Assembly (NCBI GenBank): GCA_964633815.1
Contig: CAZWHW010000016.1
Location: 1 to 39,324 of the forward strand
Source of the DNA: CALKZN01 sp964633815
GTDB taxonomy: Bacteria > Pseudomonadota > Gammaproteobacteria > Arenicellales > Arenicellaceae
DNA length: 39,324 nt
Reading direction: 5' to 3'
Within the stretch, counting starts at the first letter, position 1. Every line of letters starts with the position of its first letter. The notes beneath the pieces are model-generated. The model searched no databases, was not told where the DNA came from, and saw only the letters and a list, made by a program, of their open reading frames with translations. Both the position numbers and the translations under genes were made by a program. Shown one piece after another: positions 26,617 to 36,070 of the stretch.

Positions 26617-27462
26617 ATGAGTAAAGTCATTCAAAATTTAGGTGACTTAACGGAATTACGTTCATTGCTTATTTTTGGTGGATGTTATTCAAATCTAGAA
26701 GCTACTCAAGCCCTTAAATCTTGGGCCGAACAGCATGGTTTTTCTTCTAAGCAGATCATTTGTACAGGTGATATTGTTGCTTATGCGGCTAATCCTATTG
26801 AAACCGTTGAATTAGTTCGTTCTTGGGGTGTTCATTGCATTCAAGGTAATGTTGAAGAATCTTTAGCAGAAAATATTGATCATTGTGGCTGTGGTTTCGA
26901 TACTGGCAGTACTTGTGATATCTTGTCCAAAGGCTGGTTTCCTTATGCAGATAAGCGCGTCAATGTTACACAAAGGCAATGGTTTGCTAGCTTGCCACAA
27001 CACATTCAGTTTGCTTTTTCGGGCAAAAAATGCCGAGTAGTACATGGTGCGGTTTCTGAAATTAGTCGTTTTATGTTTGCATCTCAAGAAGATCAGGATT
27101 TCTTAGAAGAAATAGCAGAATTTGATATTGTTATCGCTGGTCATTCGGGGTTGCCATTTACAAGAAAGGTTGCTGATAAAGTTTGGCATAATTCAGGCGC
27201 ACTTGGGATGCCTGCTAATGATGGTACTGGGCGGGTTTGGTTTTCTGTTTTAACAATTAATGAATCTGAACAGATTACAATTAAGCATAAAGCATTAACT
27301 TATGATGTTAATGGGGCGCAAACAAAAATGATTCAAGCTGGTTTGACGCAAGGCTATCATCAAACGCTTAGCAACGGTTTATGGCCAAGTATGGATGTGT
27401 TGCCACTAAGCGAAAAAAGTGCCGTTGGTGAGCAATTGAAATTAGGAATGTATACTGTTTAA
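26617..27462 (+). CDS. Metallophosphoesterase-family protein with altered metal motifs
   Basis: A 281-residue soluble protein of the calcineurin-like fold. GDIVAY (51-56) and GNVEES (77-82) match family motifs II and III. Motif I (usually DxHGN) is FGGCYSNLEA (20-29), losing the first Asp and His, and the closing GHTH is GHSG (about 187-190). The segment HCGCGFDTGSTCD has three Cys near residue 90. I recall a related group of proteins sharing GGxYSN and GHxG, so this may be a constant feature of a subfamily. Catalysis may be changed or lost. It overlaps the opposing small membrane-protein gene by four bases. Confidence 0.75.
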   Translation: MSKVIQNLGDLTELRSLLIFGGCYSNLEATQALKSWAEQHGFSSKQIICTGDIVAYAANPIETVELVRSWGVHCIQGNVEESLAENIDHCGCGFDTGSTCDILSKGWFPYADKRVNVTQRQWFASLPQHIQFAFSGKKCRVVHGAVSEISRFMFASQEDQDFLEEIAEFDIVIAGHSGLPFTRKVADKVWHNSGALGMPANDGTGRVWFSVLTINESEQITIKHKALTYDVNGAQTKMIQAGLTQGYHQTLSNGLWPSMDVLPLSEKSAVGEQLKLGMYTV

Positions 27463-27692
27463 AAGTGTTCAAATAAGGTCCAATCAAAATAGATTGAAAA
27501 GCTTAAATAAGCGCTGAAAACCACTAATCCTGCGCCCCAAACCCAAAGATACATTTGCTTGCCTTTACGACCTAGATAGAACAGAGCTATGCCAATAAAA
27601 AATCCCAGTATACCTGTGAGGATCAGCATATCATCGCTAGCATGACTGGCCAGCTGTTCTTTAGGGATTTCTATATCTTCTCGGTAGCGCAT
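27459..27692 (-). CDS. Small two-helix membrane protein (77 aa)
   Basis: A hypothetical protein with a short hydrophilic N-terminus (MRYREDIEIPKEQLASHASDD) and two hydrophobic helices (LILTGILGFFIGIALFYL and WVWGAGLVVFSAYLSFSIYF) separated by a basic loop (GRKGKQ). No family recognised. It converges with and overlaps the metallophosphoesterase stop by four bases and is divergent from tgt. Confidence 0.6.
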   Translation of the reverse strand: MRYREDIEIPKEQLASHASDDMLILTGILGFFIGIALFYLGRKGKQMYLWVWGAGLVVFSAYLSFSIYFDWTLFEHF

Positions 27693-27814
27693 AATTTTTT
27701 AGCGATTATATTCTTAAAACGCCACTAATTAGTAAATAAACTCCATCAATGCCTGTTGGTTGTGAAAGAATGCTCTTATAATCGCGCTGTTTATGGTTTT
27801 AAGTCTAATTATTC

Positions 27815-28933
27815 ATGAAATTTAAAGTCCTCGCCACAGATGATAAAGCTCGTCGAGCAGAATTAACGTTCGATCGTGGCACGATTCAAACGCCTGTTTT
27901 TATGCCTGTCGGCACAGCTGCGACAGTAAAATCTGTGACTCCTGAAGAACTTGAGGATGTAGGCGCGCAGATTATTCTGGGTAATACTTTTCATTTATTG
28001 CTTAGACCTGGCACTGAAGTTATTGAAGCGCATGGCGGTTTACATAATTTCATGAATTGGCAAAAACCCATTTTGACTGATTCAGGTGGTTTTCAAGTAT
28101 GGTCTTTGGCTGAAATTCGTAAATTATCTGAAAAGGGTGCTACTTTTAAATCACCCATAGATGGACGCGAAATATTTTTAGGGCCGGAAGATGCGATTGC
28201 TGTTCAACATTCATTAGGTTCAGATATTGTAATGATTTTTGATGAATGTACTCCATATCCAGCAACTGAAACTCAAGCACGTGAATCAATGGAGTTGTCA
28301 TTGCGTTGGGCAAAACGTAGTCAAACTGCACATGGTGATAATCCTTCGGCGTTGTTTGGTATTGTTCAAGGTGGAATGTATCCTCATTTGCGCGAAGAAT
28401 CCCTGCAAGCTTTGGTTGAGATGGATTTTGATGGTTATGCATTAGGTGGTTTGTCAGTTGGGGAGCCAAAAGAGGATATGGCGAATATTTTATCTAAAAT
28501 CGCCTATCAAATGCCTGAAGACAAACCAAGATATGTTATGGGTGTGGGTAAACCTGAAGATTTAGTTATGGCAGTCGAACAGGGTGTGGACATGTTTGAT
28601 TGTGTTTTGCCGACTCGAAACGCTCGAAATGGTTGGTTTTACACAGAAACGGGTGTGGTCAAAATTCGTAATGCAAAATATCAAAAAGACACTGGACCAA
28701 TTGAAGAAGGCTGTGATTGCTATACCTGCCAAAATTATTCAAGGGCTTATATAAAACATCTACTAAAAAGTAATGAATTATTAGGCAGCCGTCTAGCTAC
28801 GATCCATAATTTGCATTATTTCCATCGTTTAATGGCGAATATTCGAAAAGCTATTGAAGAGCAGACGTTTCAGGAATTTAAGCAAGATTTTTATACTAAA
28901 CAGGGTCTTCCGGTTCCAGAGCTTATGGCATAA
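27815..28933 (+). CDS. tgt: Queuine tRNA-ribosyltransferase
   Basis: Exchanges guanine-34 for preQ1 in GUN tRNAs. The 372-residue protein has catalytic Asp89 (TDSGGFQVWSL), nucleophile Asp262 in MFDCVLPTRNARNG, GIVQGG (182-187) and GGLSVGE for substrate binding, and the zinc ligands Cys300, Cys302, Cys305 and His331 in CDCYTCQNYSR...ATIHN. It leads a conserved group tgt-yajC-secD-secF with 155 bases to yajC. Confidence 0.98.
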   Translation: MKFKVLATDDKARRAELTFDRGTIQTPVFMPVGTAATVKSVTPEELEDVGAQIILGNTFHLLLRPGTEVIEAHGGLHNFMNWQKPILTDSGGFQVWSLAEIRKLSEKGATFKSPIDGREIFLGPEDAIAVQHSLGSDIVMIFDECTPYPATETQARESMELSLRWAKRSQTAHGDNPSALFGIVQGGMYPHLREESLQALVEMDFDGYALGGLSVGEPKEDMANILSKIAYQMPEDKPRYVMGVGKPEDLVMAVEQGVDMFDCVLPTRNARNGWFYTETGVVKIRNAKYQKDTGPIEEGCDCYTCQNYSRAYIKHLLKSNELLGSRLATIHNLHYFHRLMANIRKAIEEQTFQEFKQDFYTKQGLPVPELMA

Positions 28934-29088
28934 TAATGGCGGCCAAATTCTTATAGCAAGGGGTTTTGTTTGGCAGAGAGAAATAAAGGTTGAACTTTAC
29001 TCTTGAAGCGTATGTGAAAGACCCCAATTTAGCAGTTTACAATATTTAAATAAGTAGAAATAAGCAAAAACGACAATCGAGGATCAAT

Positions 29089-29418
29089 ATGAACTTTTTT
29101 ATTAATGACGCAATGGCGCAAGCAGCGGGAACGGGGCCACAAGGTGGTTTAATTACTTTTTTGCCGATGATCGCATTATTCGTGATTTTCTATTTCCTTT
29201 TAATTCGCCCTCAACAAAAACGCCAAAAAGAACATAAAGCTATGCTAGCTTCAGTTGCTAAAGGTGATGAAGTTGTCACCATGGGTGGTTTGCTGGGCAA
29301 GGTTGTCGATCTAAATGATAACTTCATGACTTTGGAAGTTGCTAAAGGCACGCAAGTAAAAGTTCAGCGCAATTTAATTCAATCGTTAATGCCTAAAGGC
29401 ACAATTAAAGACGCTTAA
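29089..29418 (+). CDS. yajC: Preprotein translocase subunit YajC
   Basis: A 109-residue, single-helix membrane protein (about residues 20-40, FLPMIALFVIFYFLLIRPQQKRQKEH) with the RPQQKR basic stop and GDEVVTMGGLLGKV typical of YajC. It associates with SecDF and the SecYEG translocon. A GAGG ribosome-binding site precedes the ATG. It is the first gene of the yajC-secD-secF run. Confidence 0.97.
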   Translation: MNFFINDAMAQAAGTGPQGGLITFLPMIALFVIFYFLLIRPQQKRQKEHKAMLASVAKGDEVVTMGGLLGKVVDLNDNFMTLEVAKGTQVKVQRNLIQSLMPKGTIKDA

Positions 29419-29477
29419 TCTCAAAAATTTAATCTCAGTCTAGTAATAATCAACTGAAATTTAAGACGACTCTGATA

Positions 29478-31337
29478 ATGAATAAAAACCCATTTTGGAA
29501 ATATTTAGTGCTGATCTTGGTATTAGTGCCAGCTTTTATTTTTGCATTACCCAATCTTTATGATAACGATCCGGGATTACAAATCAAAGGGCTGCGTGGC
29601 TCTGAAGTGGATACGAGCTTGTTATCACGAATAGAAACTGCGCTTGGTTCTGCGGATATTAACCCTAAGTCAGTGGTAATGGAACGTGATGCTCTGAAGA
29701 TTCGTTTTGATAATACACAAGATCAATTAGCTGCGCAGAAGAAAGTAGATACTTTGCTGGGGACTAATTATGCTTCAGCATTATCGTCTATTTCTTCATC
29801 ACCAGATTGGCTTGGGAATGTGGGTGCCTTGCCGATGTTTTTGGGTTTAGATTTGCGTGGTGGAGTGCACTTTCTAATTCAAGTGGATTCAGATTTTGCT
29901 GTTAAACGTTCCAGAAAAAGCACGATGGACACTATTCGTCGTGTGCTGCGGGAAAATAAAATTGGCTTAAATGGTAGCCCTGAAGTTGTTCAGGAGTCTC
30001 AATTCGAATTGTCATTGCGTGATAGTCAACAATTGAGTCAAGCGCGCCGCCGAATTGCGATTGAATTCCCTAATCTTTTATTATTAGATTTTGAACGAGA
30101 AGGACAAACAATTATTCAGGCAAGTATTGCCGATTATGAAATCGCTGAAATTAAACGCAGTGCAATTCGCAAAAATATACAAGCACTCAGAAGTCGTGTT
30201 GATGAGCTAGGTGTTGCTGAGCCAGTAATTCAGCAACAGGGTTTGGACCGCATTGTCGTGCAATTGCCAGGTGTTCAAGATCCGGCCGAAGCAAAGAAAA
30301 TTCTTGGTAGCACGGCCACTCTAGAAGTGTATTTGGTTGATGAGCGCAATGCTAATTTATCAAGTTCTTCAAGAACCCCGGCAGGCTCAGCGAGATATTA
30401 TTTTCGCAGTGGTGAGCCGATTCTACTTAAACGTCGTTTGATTTATTCAGGCGCTTGCGTCATTGATGCTTCACCAGGTTTTGATCAACAAAATGGTGGT
30501 GCAATTGTGAACCTTGTGCTTGATGCTAAATGTGGCAGTGTTAATTACAATGTGACTAGCGAAAACGTTAATAATCGCATGGCAGTTGTTTATGCTGAAA
30601 CTAAAACGGAAATTATCACTGACGCGTCGGGCAAACAAACTCCTAAAGTGACAGTCATTAAGGAAGTTTTGACCGCTCCTGTTATTAATGAACCACTTCG
30701 TGAACGTTTTCAAATTAGCGGCATGGCCAATCCGCAAGAAGCAAATTCATTGGCATTGAGCCTAAGGGCAGGCTCATTAGATACACCAATTTACATCATT
30801 GAAGAACGTACTATTGGTCCAAGCCTTGGTAAAGAGAATATTGAAAAAGGCTTTAAATCAGTTGCCTTTGGTTTTTTAGCTGTACTTGCTTTCATGATTA
30901 TTTATTATCGTTTTTTTGGCGGCGTTGCCAGTACTGCCTTAGTGCTTAATTTAGTCATTATTGTGTCTGTGCTTTCTATTTTTCAAGCAACATTAACTTT
31001 GCCTGGAGTTGCAGGTATGGTGCTTACGGTCGGGATGGCGGTAGATGCCAATGTGCTTATTTTTGAGCGGATTCGAGAAGAAATTATTGCTGGCGCCAAA
31101 CCACAACAAGCAATTTTTTCAGGTTATGATAAGGCGTATTCAACTATTGTTGATGCCAATATTACTACCTTGATTGCCGCATTAGTTCTTTATGTTTTCG
31201 GCAATGGTCCAGTACAAGGTTTTGCTTTAACACTAGGGATTGGCATTATTACTTCTATGTTTACTGCAATTTTTGTCAGCCGTATTTTTGTAAATGCAGT
31301 TTATGGTGGACGTAAACTAGAAAAATTAGCTATTTAA
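29478..31337 (+). CDS. secD: Protein translocase subunit SecD
   Basis: A 619-residue inner-membrane protein with a helix at residues 8-25, a large periplasmic domain (including LGLDLRGGVHFLIQVD) and five C-terminal helices with motif GMAVDANVLIFERIREE. SecD with SecF uses the proton gradient to pull exported proteins into the periplasm. The long periplasmic part (to about residue 460) is of the gammaproteobacterial size. It is 21 bases from secF. Confidence 0.98.
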   Translation: MNKNPFWKYLVLILVLVPAFIFALPNLYDNDPGLQIKGLRGSEVDTSLLSRIETALGSADINPKSVVMERDALKIRFDNTQDQLAAQKKVDTLLGTNYASALSSISSSPDWLGNVGALPMFLGLDLRGGVHFLIQVDSDFAVKRSRKSTMDTIRRVLRENKIGLNGSPEVVQESQFELSLRDSQQLSQARRRIAIEFPNLLLLDFEREGQTIIQASIADYEIAEIKRSAIRKNIQALRSRVDELGVAEPVIQQQGLDRIVVQLPGVQDPAEAKKILGSTATLEVYLVDERNANLSSSSRTPAGSARYYFRSGEPILLKRRLIYSGACVIDASPGFDQQNGGAIVNLVLDAKCGSVNYNVTSENVNNRMAVVYAETKTEIITDASGKQTPKVTVIKEVLTAPVINEPLRERFQISGMANPQEANSLALSLRAGSLDTPIYIIEERTIGPSLGKENIEKGFKSVAFGFLAVLAFMIIYYRFFGGVASTALVLNLVIIVSVLSIFQATLTLPGVAGMVLTVGMAVDANVLIFERIREEIIAGAKPQQAIFSGYDKAYSTIVDANITTLIAALVLYVFGNGPVQGFALTLGIGIITSMFTAIFVSRIFVNAVYGGRKLEKLAI

Positions 31338-31358
31338 GATTAGATCAGGATTTGTGCG

Positions 31359-32372
31359 ATGAAAATTATTAATGAAAATAGCAATATTAACTTTCTAGGC
31401 CAACGCAAGTTTGCGGCGTTTATTTCTTGTATTTTGATTGTTGCAGGCGTCTTTTCGTTAGTTACTAAAGGTTTGAATTTAAGTATTGATTTCACTGGAG
31501 GCAGTGTTATTGAAGTGAAATATGATCAATCAGCTGATCTGGAGCAGATTCGTCAAACATTGGCTGATAATGGCCATGCAAAAGCTGTGGTACAGAACTT
31601 TGGTTCAGTAAATGATGTCATGATTCGTGTGCCAGTCAATGCCGAAGCTGTTACAGAAACAGCAGAGAAAGATAGTGCAGATGAGTCGGATGAACAAGTC
31701 GCTAACAATGCACAAGTGACGGCCAAAATCTTTTCTTACTTAGAAGATGTTATTGCTGATGGTGATAAGGTTACTCTAAGCCGGGTTGAATTTGTTGGAC
31801 CACAATTTGGTAAAGAATTGGTTGAAAAAGGAATTTTGGCACTGATATATGCGCTTGGTTTTGTCATGATTTATGTAGCTTTGCGGTTTGAGTGGAAGTT
31901 TGGCGTTGGTTCAGTCATTGCCTTGGTGCATGATGTTTTGATTACTGTTGGGGTATTTGCAGTCATTCAAATGGAGTTTTCTCTGGCCGTTTTAGCCGCA
32001 GTGTTGGCGGTGATTGGTTATTCATTGAATGATACGATCGTAGTGTTTGACCGAATTCGTGAAAACTTTCGAAAAGTACGTGAAACTGACACTGTTGAGA
32101 TTATGAACTTATCTGTAAACCAAACGTTGCCAAGAACGATTTTGACTTCAGTAACGACGTTACTAGTATTAATCGCTTTGTTTGTTTTTGGTGGTGATTC
32201 ACTTAAAGGGTTTTCGGTGGCATTGATTATTGGTGTATTAGTGGGTACATATTCATCAATTTTTGTTGCTAGTCCAGTCGTGCTCGCCTTAGGCGTTTCC
32301 AAGCAAGATTTGATTCGAGAAAAAGTTGAAAAAGAAGGTGTGGATCAAGTTGATCTTGATTTAATTCCATAA
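31359..32372 (+). CDS. secF: Protein translocase subunit SecF
   Basis: A 337-residue partner of SecD with six helices. The motif LSIDFTGGSVIEVKYD near residue 50 and VIGYSLNDTIVVFDRIRENFRK near 220 are typical. The first periplasmic loop carries an acidic, low-complexity insert (about residues 88-110: TAEKDSADESDEQ) not common in SecF. The C-terminal tail (KEGVDQVDLDLIP) is slightly longer than usual. It ends the translocase group; a long hairpin lies downstream. Confidence 0.97.
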   Translation: MKIINENSNINFLGQRKFAAFISCILIVAGVFSLVTKGLNLSIDFTGGSVIEVKYDQSADLEQIRQTLADNGHAKAVVQNFGSVNDVMIRVPVNAEAVTETAEKDSADESDEQVANNAQVTAKIFSYLEDVIADGDKVTLSRVEFVGPQFGKELVEKGILALIYALGFVMIYVALRFEWKFGVGSVIALVHDVLITVGVFAVIQMEFSLAVLAAVLAVIGYSLNDTIVVFDRIRENFRKVRETDTVEIMNLSVNQTLPRTILTSVTTLLVLIALFVFGGDSLKGFSVALIIGVLVGTYSSIFVASPVVLALGVSKQDLIREKVEKEGVDQVDLDLIP

Positions 32373-32404
32373 GCTTTTTCATTTAGCTTAAAATTATTTT
32401 AATT

Positions 32405-32433
32405 GCCCTGATGATACGTTTTATCATCAGGGC
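32405..32433 (+). terminator. Perfect 12-bp hairpin after secF
   Basis: GCCCTGATGATA (32405-32416) pairs perfectly with TATCATCAGGGC (32422-32433) over a five-base loop. It is 32 bases past the secF stop and 39 bases ahead of glyA. The following TTAACTATTTT is a weak U-tract, so it may end secF transcription or structure the glyA leader. Confidence 0.6.
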
Positions 32434-32472
32434 TTAACTATTTTAAAAGTTGTATTTAAAAGAGGGTTTTCC

Positions 32473-33723
32473 ATGTTTCCTAAAACAACTATTCAGGAAT
32501 TTGATCCAGAGTTATGGTCGGCATTGTGTCAAGAAGATGAGCGCCAAGAACATCACATCGAATTAATTGCATCTGAGAATTATGCTTCACCGATGGTGAT
32601 GGTAGCTCAGGGCTCACAAATGACTAATAAATACGCTGAAGGCTATGCTGGCAAACGTTATTATGGCGGTTGTGAATATGTTGATATTGCTGAAGAGTTA
32701 GCGATTGAGCGCTTAAAAGAGTTGTTTGATGCGGATTATGCCAACGTACAACCACATTCTGGTTCACAAGCGAATGGGGCTGTTTTTCAAGCCTTGATTA
32801 ATCCGGGTGATACGGTCTTAGGCATGAGCCTTGCACATGGTGGTCACTTGACGCATGGAGCTAGTGTGAATTTCTCTGGTCGTATTTATAACGCTGTTCA
32901 ATATGGGCTAAATGAAGCAACAGGTGAAATTGATTATGATCAAGTTGAAGCGTTAGCACGTGAGCATAAACCTAAAATGATTATTGCTGGCTTTTCAGCT
33001 TATTCACGCGTTGTTGATTGGCAACGCTTTCGTGATATCTCTGACGAAGTTGGTGCATACATGATGTGTGATATTGCACACGTTGCCGGTTTGATTGCTG
33101 CAGGTGTGTATCCTAGCCCAGTTCAAATTGCGGATGTGTGCACTTCGACAACACACAAAACTTTGCGTGGCCCACGCGGTGGTTTGATTTTAGCTAAATC
33201 AAACCCTGAATTAGAAAAAGCGTTTAATTCACGAGTTTTTCCAGGCACTCAAGGTGGCCCATTAATGCATGTGATTGCAGCAAAGGCAGTAGCTTTTAAA
33301 GAAGCGTTGCAACCTGAATTCAAAACTTATCAAACTCAGGTTATTGATAATGCACGAGCAATGGCTGAAGTACTAATTGATCGTGGTTATGACATTGTTT
33401 CAGGTGGCACAGATAATCATTTGTGTTTGATAAGTCTAATTGAAAAAGGCTTAACGGGTAAAGATGCAGAAGCAGCGCTTGGCGCAGCAAACATCACAAC
33501 GAATAAAAACTCTGTTCCAAATGATCCGCAATCTCCATTTGTGACTAGCGGAATTCGAATTGGTACACCAGCAATCACAACTCGTGGTTTTGGAGTAGAA
33601 GAGTCGAAAGCCTTAGCAGGTTGGATGGCTGATGTGATGGATAATATGAATGACGAAAAAGTGATTTCAGACACGAAACAGAAAGTGATTGATTTGTGTG
33701 ATAAATTTCCAGTTTATGGTTAA
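32473..33723 (+). CDS. glyA: Serine hydroxymethyltransferase
   Basis: PLP enzyme that interconverts serine and glycine with tetrahydrofolate, the main source of one-carbon units. The 416-residue length is normal. SENYAS (34-39), HSGSQAN (95-101), MCDIAHVAGL and the PLP-lysine motif TSTTHKTLRGPRGG (Lys229) are present. An AGAGGG ribosome-binding site precedes the ATG. It starts the glyA-nrdR-ribD-ribE group. Its 5,10-methylene-THF product also feeds panB. Confidence 0.98.
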   Translation: MFPKTTIQEFDPELWSALCQEDERQEHHIELIASENYASPMVMVAQGSQMTNKYAEGYAGKRYYGGCEYVDIAEELAIERLKELFDADYANVQPHSGSQANGAVFQALINPGDTVLGMSLAHGGHLTHGASVNFSGRIYNAVQYGLNEATGEIDYDQVEALAREHKPKMIIAGFSAYSRVVDWQRFRDISDEVGAYMMCDIAHVAGLIAAGVYPSPVQIADVCTSTTHKTLRGPRGGLILAKSNPELEKAFNSRVFPGTQGGPLMHVIAAKAVAFKEALQPEFKTYQTQVIDNARAMAEVLIDRGYDIVSGGTDNHLCLISLIEKGLTGKDAEAALGAANITTNKNSVPNDPQSPFVTSGIRIGTPAITTRGFGVEESKALAGWMADVMDNMNDEKVISDTKQKVIDLCDKFPVYG

Positions 33724-33768
33724 TTTAAAAATTTCGGTTCACTTTATATTCTAAACGTAAAATATTGA

Positions 33769-34248
33769 ATGCATTGTCCGTTTTGTAGACATACTGAAAC
33801 CCGAGTGATTGATTCACGTATAAGTGATGATGGCGTTACAATTCGTCGTCGTCGTTCATGTGAGCATTGCAATGAACGATTTACTACCATAGAAGAAGCC
33901 TCTCTAAAATTGCCAGTGATTGTCAAAAGTAATGGTAATCGAGAGGCTTATAATGAAGAAAAGCTGGCGCGAGGTTTAGAAAGAGCTGTCGAAAAAAGAC
34001 CAGTAGATACCAAAGATATTGATGGTGTTTTGCACAGGGTTAAACGTTTTCTTTTAACTTCTGGTGAAAGAGAAGTACCTGCCAAGGAACTCGGTAAAGT
34101 AGTTATGGAAGAATTGCGTAAGTTAGATCAAGTGGCTTATGTGCGCTTTGCTTCAGTATATCGCTCGTTTCAAGATGTGGATGCGTTTTATGATGAAATT
34201 AAACGTCTGCAAGTTGAAACGGTGCGTGGTTCAGATCCAAAGAAATAA
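33769..34248 (+). CDS. nrdR: Transcriptional repressor NrdR
   Basis: A 159-residue regulator of ribonucleotide reductase genes. It has an N-terminal zinc ribbon (Cys3, Cys6, Cys31, Cys34; MHCPFC and SCEHCNERFTT) with basic DNA-contact residues (RRRRSCEHC), and an ATP-cone nucleotide-binding domain from about residue 48. It binds (d)ATP and represses nrd promoters. Canonical MHCPFC start. Usual neighbour of ribD. Confidence 0.98.
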   Translation: MHCPFCRHTETRVIDSRISDDGVTIRRRRSCEHCNERFTTIEEASLKLPVIVKSNGNREAYNEEKLARGLERAVEKRPVDTKDIDGVLHRVKRFLLTSGEREVPAKELGKVVMEELRKLDQVAYVRFASVYRSFQDVDAFYDEIKRLQVETVRGSDPKK

Positions 34249-34280
34249 TAGCTGAGTTTATATAAGTTGATAAAACAGTT

Positions 34281-35390
34281 ATGAACTTAACTCAGCAACA
34301 AGATAAAGAATTTTTGATGGTTGCCATCGAATTGGCTGCAAAGGGAAAATATAGCTGTCACCCAAACCCTAGAGTTGGTTGTATTTTAGTGGCTGATAGT
34401 AAAATTATTGCTTCAGGTTGGCATCATCAGGCGGGGCAGGCCCATGCTGAGGTCAACGCCATCGCTGATGCAAAAAAGCGTGGTGTAGATATTGTTGGCG
34501 CAACAGCTTATGTGAGTCTTGAACCATGTGGTCATACTGGCAAAACACCTCCTTGTGTAGATGCCTTGCGAGCGGCAGGAATTGCTCGTGTAGTTTGTGC
34601 TGGATTTGATCCAAACCCTAAAGTTGCTGGCAAGGGCATCAAAACTCTACAACAATCTGGAATAGACGCGATTGTTCTGGAGAATCAAGTGACAGCAGAT
34701 GCTGCGGAATGGCTTAATCGAGGTTTTTTCAAGCGTATGCGCGAAAAAAAACCTTGGGTAATGCTAAAAATTGCATCAACTATGGATGGACGAACAGCTG
34801 ATAGTCTGGGTGAAAGCCAATGGATTACGGGCGAGAAGGCTCGAGAAGATGTGCACAGACTTCGCGCTGAAAGTGGAGCGGTTCTTACAGGGAGTGGCAC
34901 ACAACAAGCCGACAACCCTAGTCTTAACGTGCGTATACCTGAAATTATAAATAACAAGGATTTTAAACAACCATTGCGAGTCTTGTTGGATTCGAATTGT
35001 CAGCTGTCAATTACTGACAATATTGTTGGTAATGATCAAAATTTATTAGTCTATACAACGAAAAGTGACACCATTGCTCTTAATGATAAAGCGCAAGTTG
35101 AGCAAGTGGAGCAGATTCAATTAGATGTTGTGTTAGATCATCTGGCGCAACACGAAATTAACATGTTAATGGTCGAGGCGGGCGCAAAATTAAGTGGAGC
35201 TTTTCTAGAAGCTGATTTAGTCGATGAAATTGTGCACTATATCGCTCCAAGTGTGATTGGTTCTGCAGGCAGAGGAATGTTTGATTTTTCTCAACCTTTG
35301 GCCTTAGCTGATAAAAAACACTTTAAAATTCATTCAGTGCAATCTGTTGGTGATGATATTAAAATCGTCTATGTCCGAAACTCAAAATAA
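34281..35390 (+). CDS. ribD: Bifunctional riboflavin deaminase/reductase RibD
   Basis: Two steps of riboflavin synthesis: deamination then reduction of the pyrimidine intermediate. The N-terminal zinc deaminase (about 1-145) has HAEVNA (His55, Glu57) and PCGHTGKTPPC (Cys83, Cys92). The C-terminal reductase (about 150-369) has STMDGRTA, SQWITGEKAREDVHRLRA, LLDSNCQ and the VEAGAKLSGAFLEADLVDEIVHYIAP region. Domain order and 369-residue length are normal. 17 bases to ribE. Confidence 0.97.
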   Translation: MNLTQQQDKEFLMVAIELAAKGKYSCHPNPRVGCILVADSKIIASGWHHQAGQAHAEVNAIADAKKRGVDIVGATAYVSLEPCGHTGKTPPCVDALRAAGIARVVCAGFDPNPKVAGKGIKTLQQSGIDAIVLENQVTADAAEWLNRGFFKRMREKKPWVMLKIASTMDGRTADSLGESQWITGEKAREDVHRLRAESGAVLTGSGTQQADNPSLNVRIPEIINNKDFKQPLRVLLDSNCQLSITDNIVGNDQNLLVYTTKSDTIALNDKAQVEQVEQIQLDVVLDHLAQHEINMLMVEAGAKLSGAFLEADLVDEIVHYIAPSVIGSAGRGMFDFSQPLALADKKHFKIHSVQSVGDDIKIVYVRNSK

Positions 35391-35407
35391 TAACCACTGT
35401 AACGAAT

Positions 35408-36070
35408 ATGTTTACTGGAATCATACAAACTTTAGGTAATATTACTGCTACTGAGAAACGTGGCGGAGATATTCGCTTACAAATCAGTACAGATGGTTTT
35501 AATGACGAAGTTGTAGAACTCGGTGATAGTATCGCTTGTAATGGTGTCTGTTTGACGGTCGTTGATATGAAACAGGTTGGCCATATAAGAGAATTCACTT
35601 TTGATGTGTCAAATGAATCTATAGCTAAATCTTTGATAGGACATTGGCAGCAAGGCACTAAAGTGAACATGGAACTAGCTATGTTGCCAACCACACGGTT
35701 TGGTGGACATATTGTCTCAGGTCATGTCGATGGTTTAGGCGAAGTTTTGCGCATGGATGAAGATGGACGGTCTTGGCGAATCTGGTTTCGTTCTCAGCCA
35801 GAACTCGCTAAGTATATTGCCAGTAAAGGCTCAATTACCATTGACGGTATAAGCTTAACTGTAAATGGTGTAGATGGCGCTGAATTCCATGTCAACATTG
35901 TTCCTCATACAATGCATGTAACCACCTTGGGCCAGCGTAAAGTAGGGGATCAAGTGCACCTAGAAATCGATGTTGTTGCTAGATATCTCGAACGCCTTTT
36001 GAGTCATGGACAAGTTATAGACTCAAATATAACTATCGAAAAACTAGCTGAGAATGGTTTTCTAAGCTGA
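35408..36070 (+). CDS. ribE: Riboflavin synthase alpha subunit
   Basis: Dismutates two lumazines to riboflavin and the pyrimidine substrate. The 220-residue protein is a duplication of two lumazine-binding barrels: MFTGIIQTLGNI...GDSIACNGVCLTV (first half) and GHIVSGHVDGLGEV...SITIDGISLTVNGV (second half), with the C-terminal helix VDVVARYLERLL. The stop is TGA. Genes that often follow (ribBA, ribH, nusB) are not in this window. Confidence 0.97.
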   Translation: MFTGIIQTLGNITATEKRGGDIRLQISTDGFNDEVVELGDSIACNGVCLTVVDMKQVGHIREFTFDVSNESIAKSLIGHWQQGTKVNMELAMLPTTRFGGHIVSGHVDGLGEVLRMDEDGRSWRIWFRSQPELAKYIASKGSITIDGISLTVNGVDGAEFHVNIVPHTMHVTTLGQRKVGDQVHLEIDVVARYLERLLSHGQVIDSNITIEKLAENGFLS

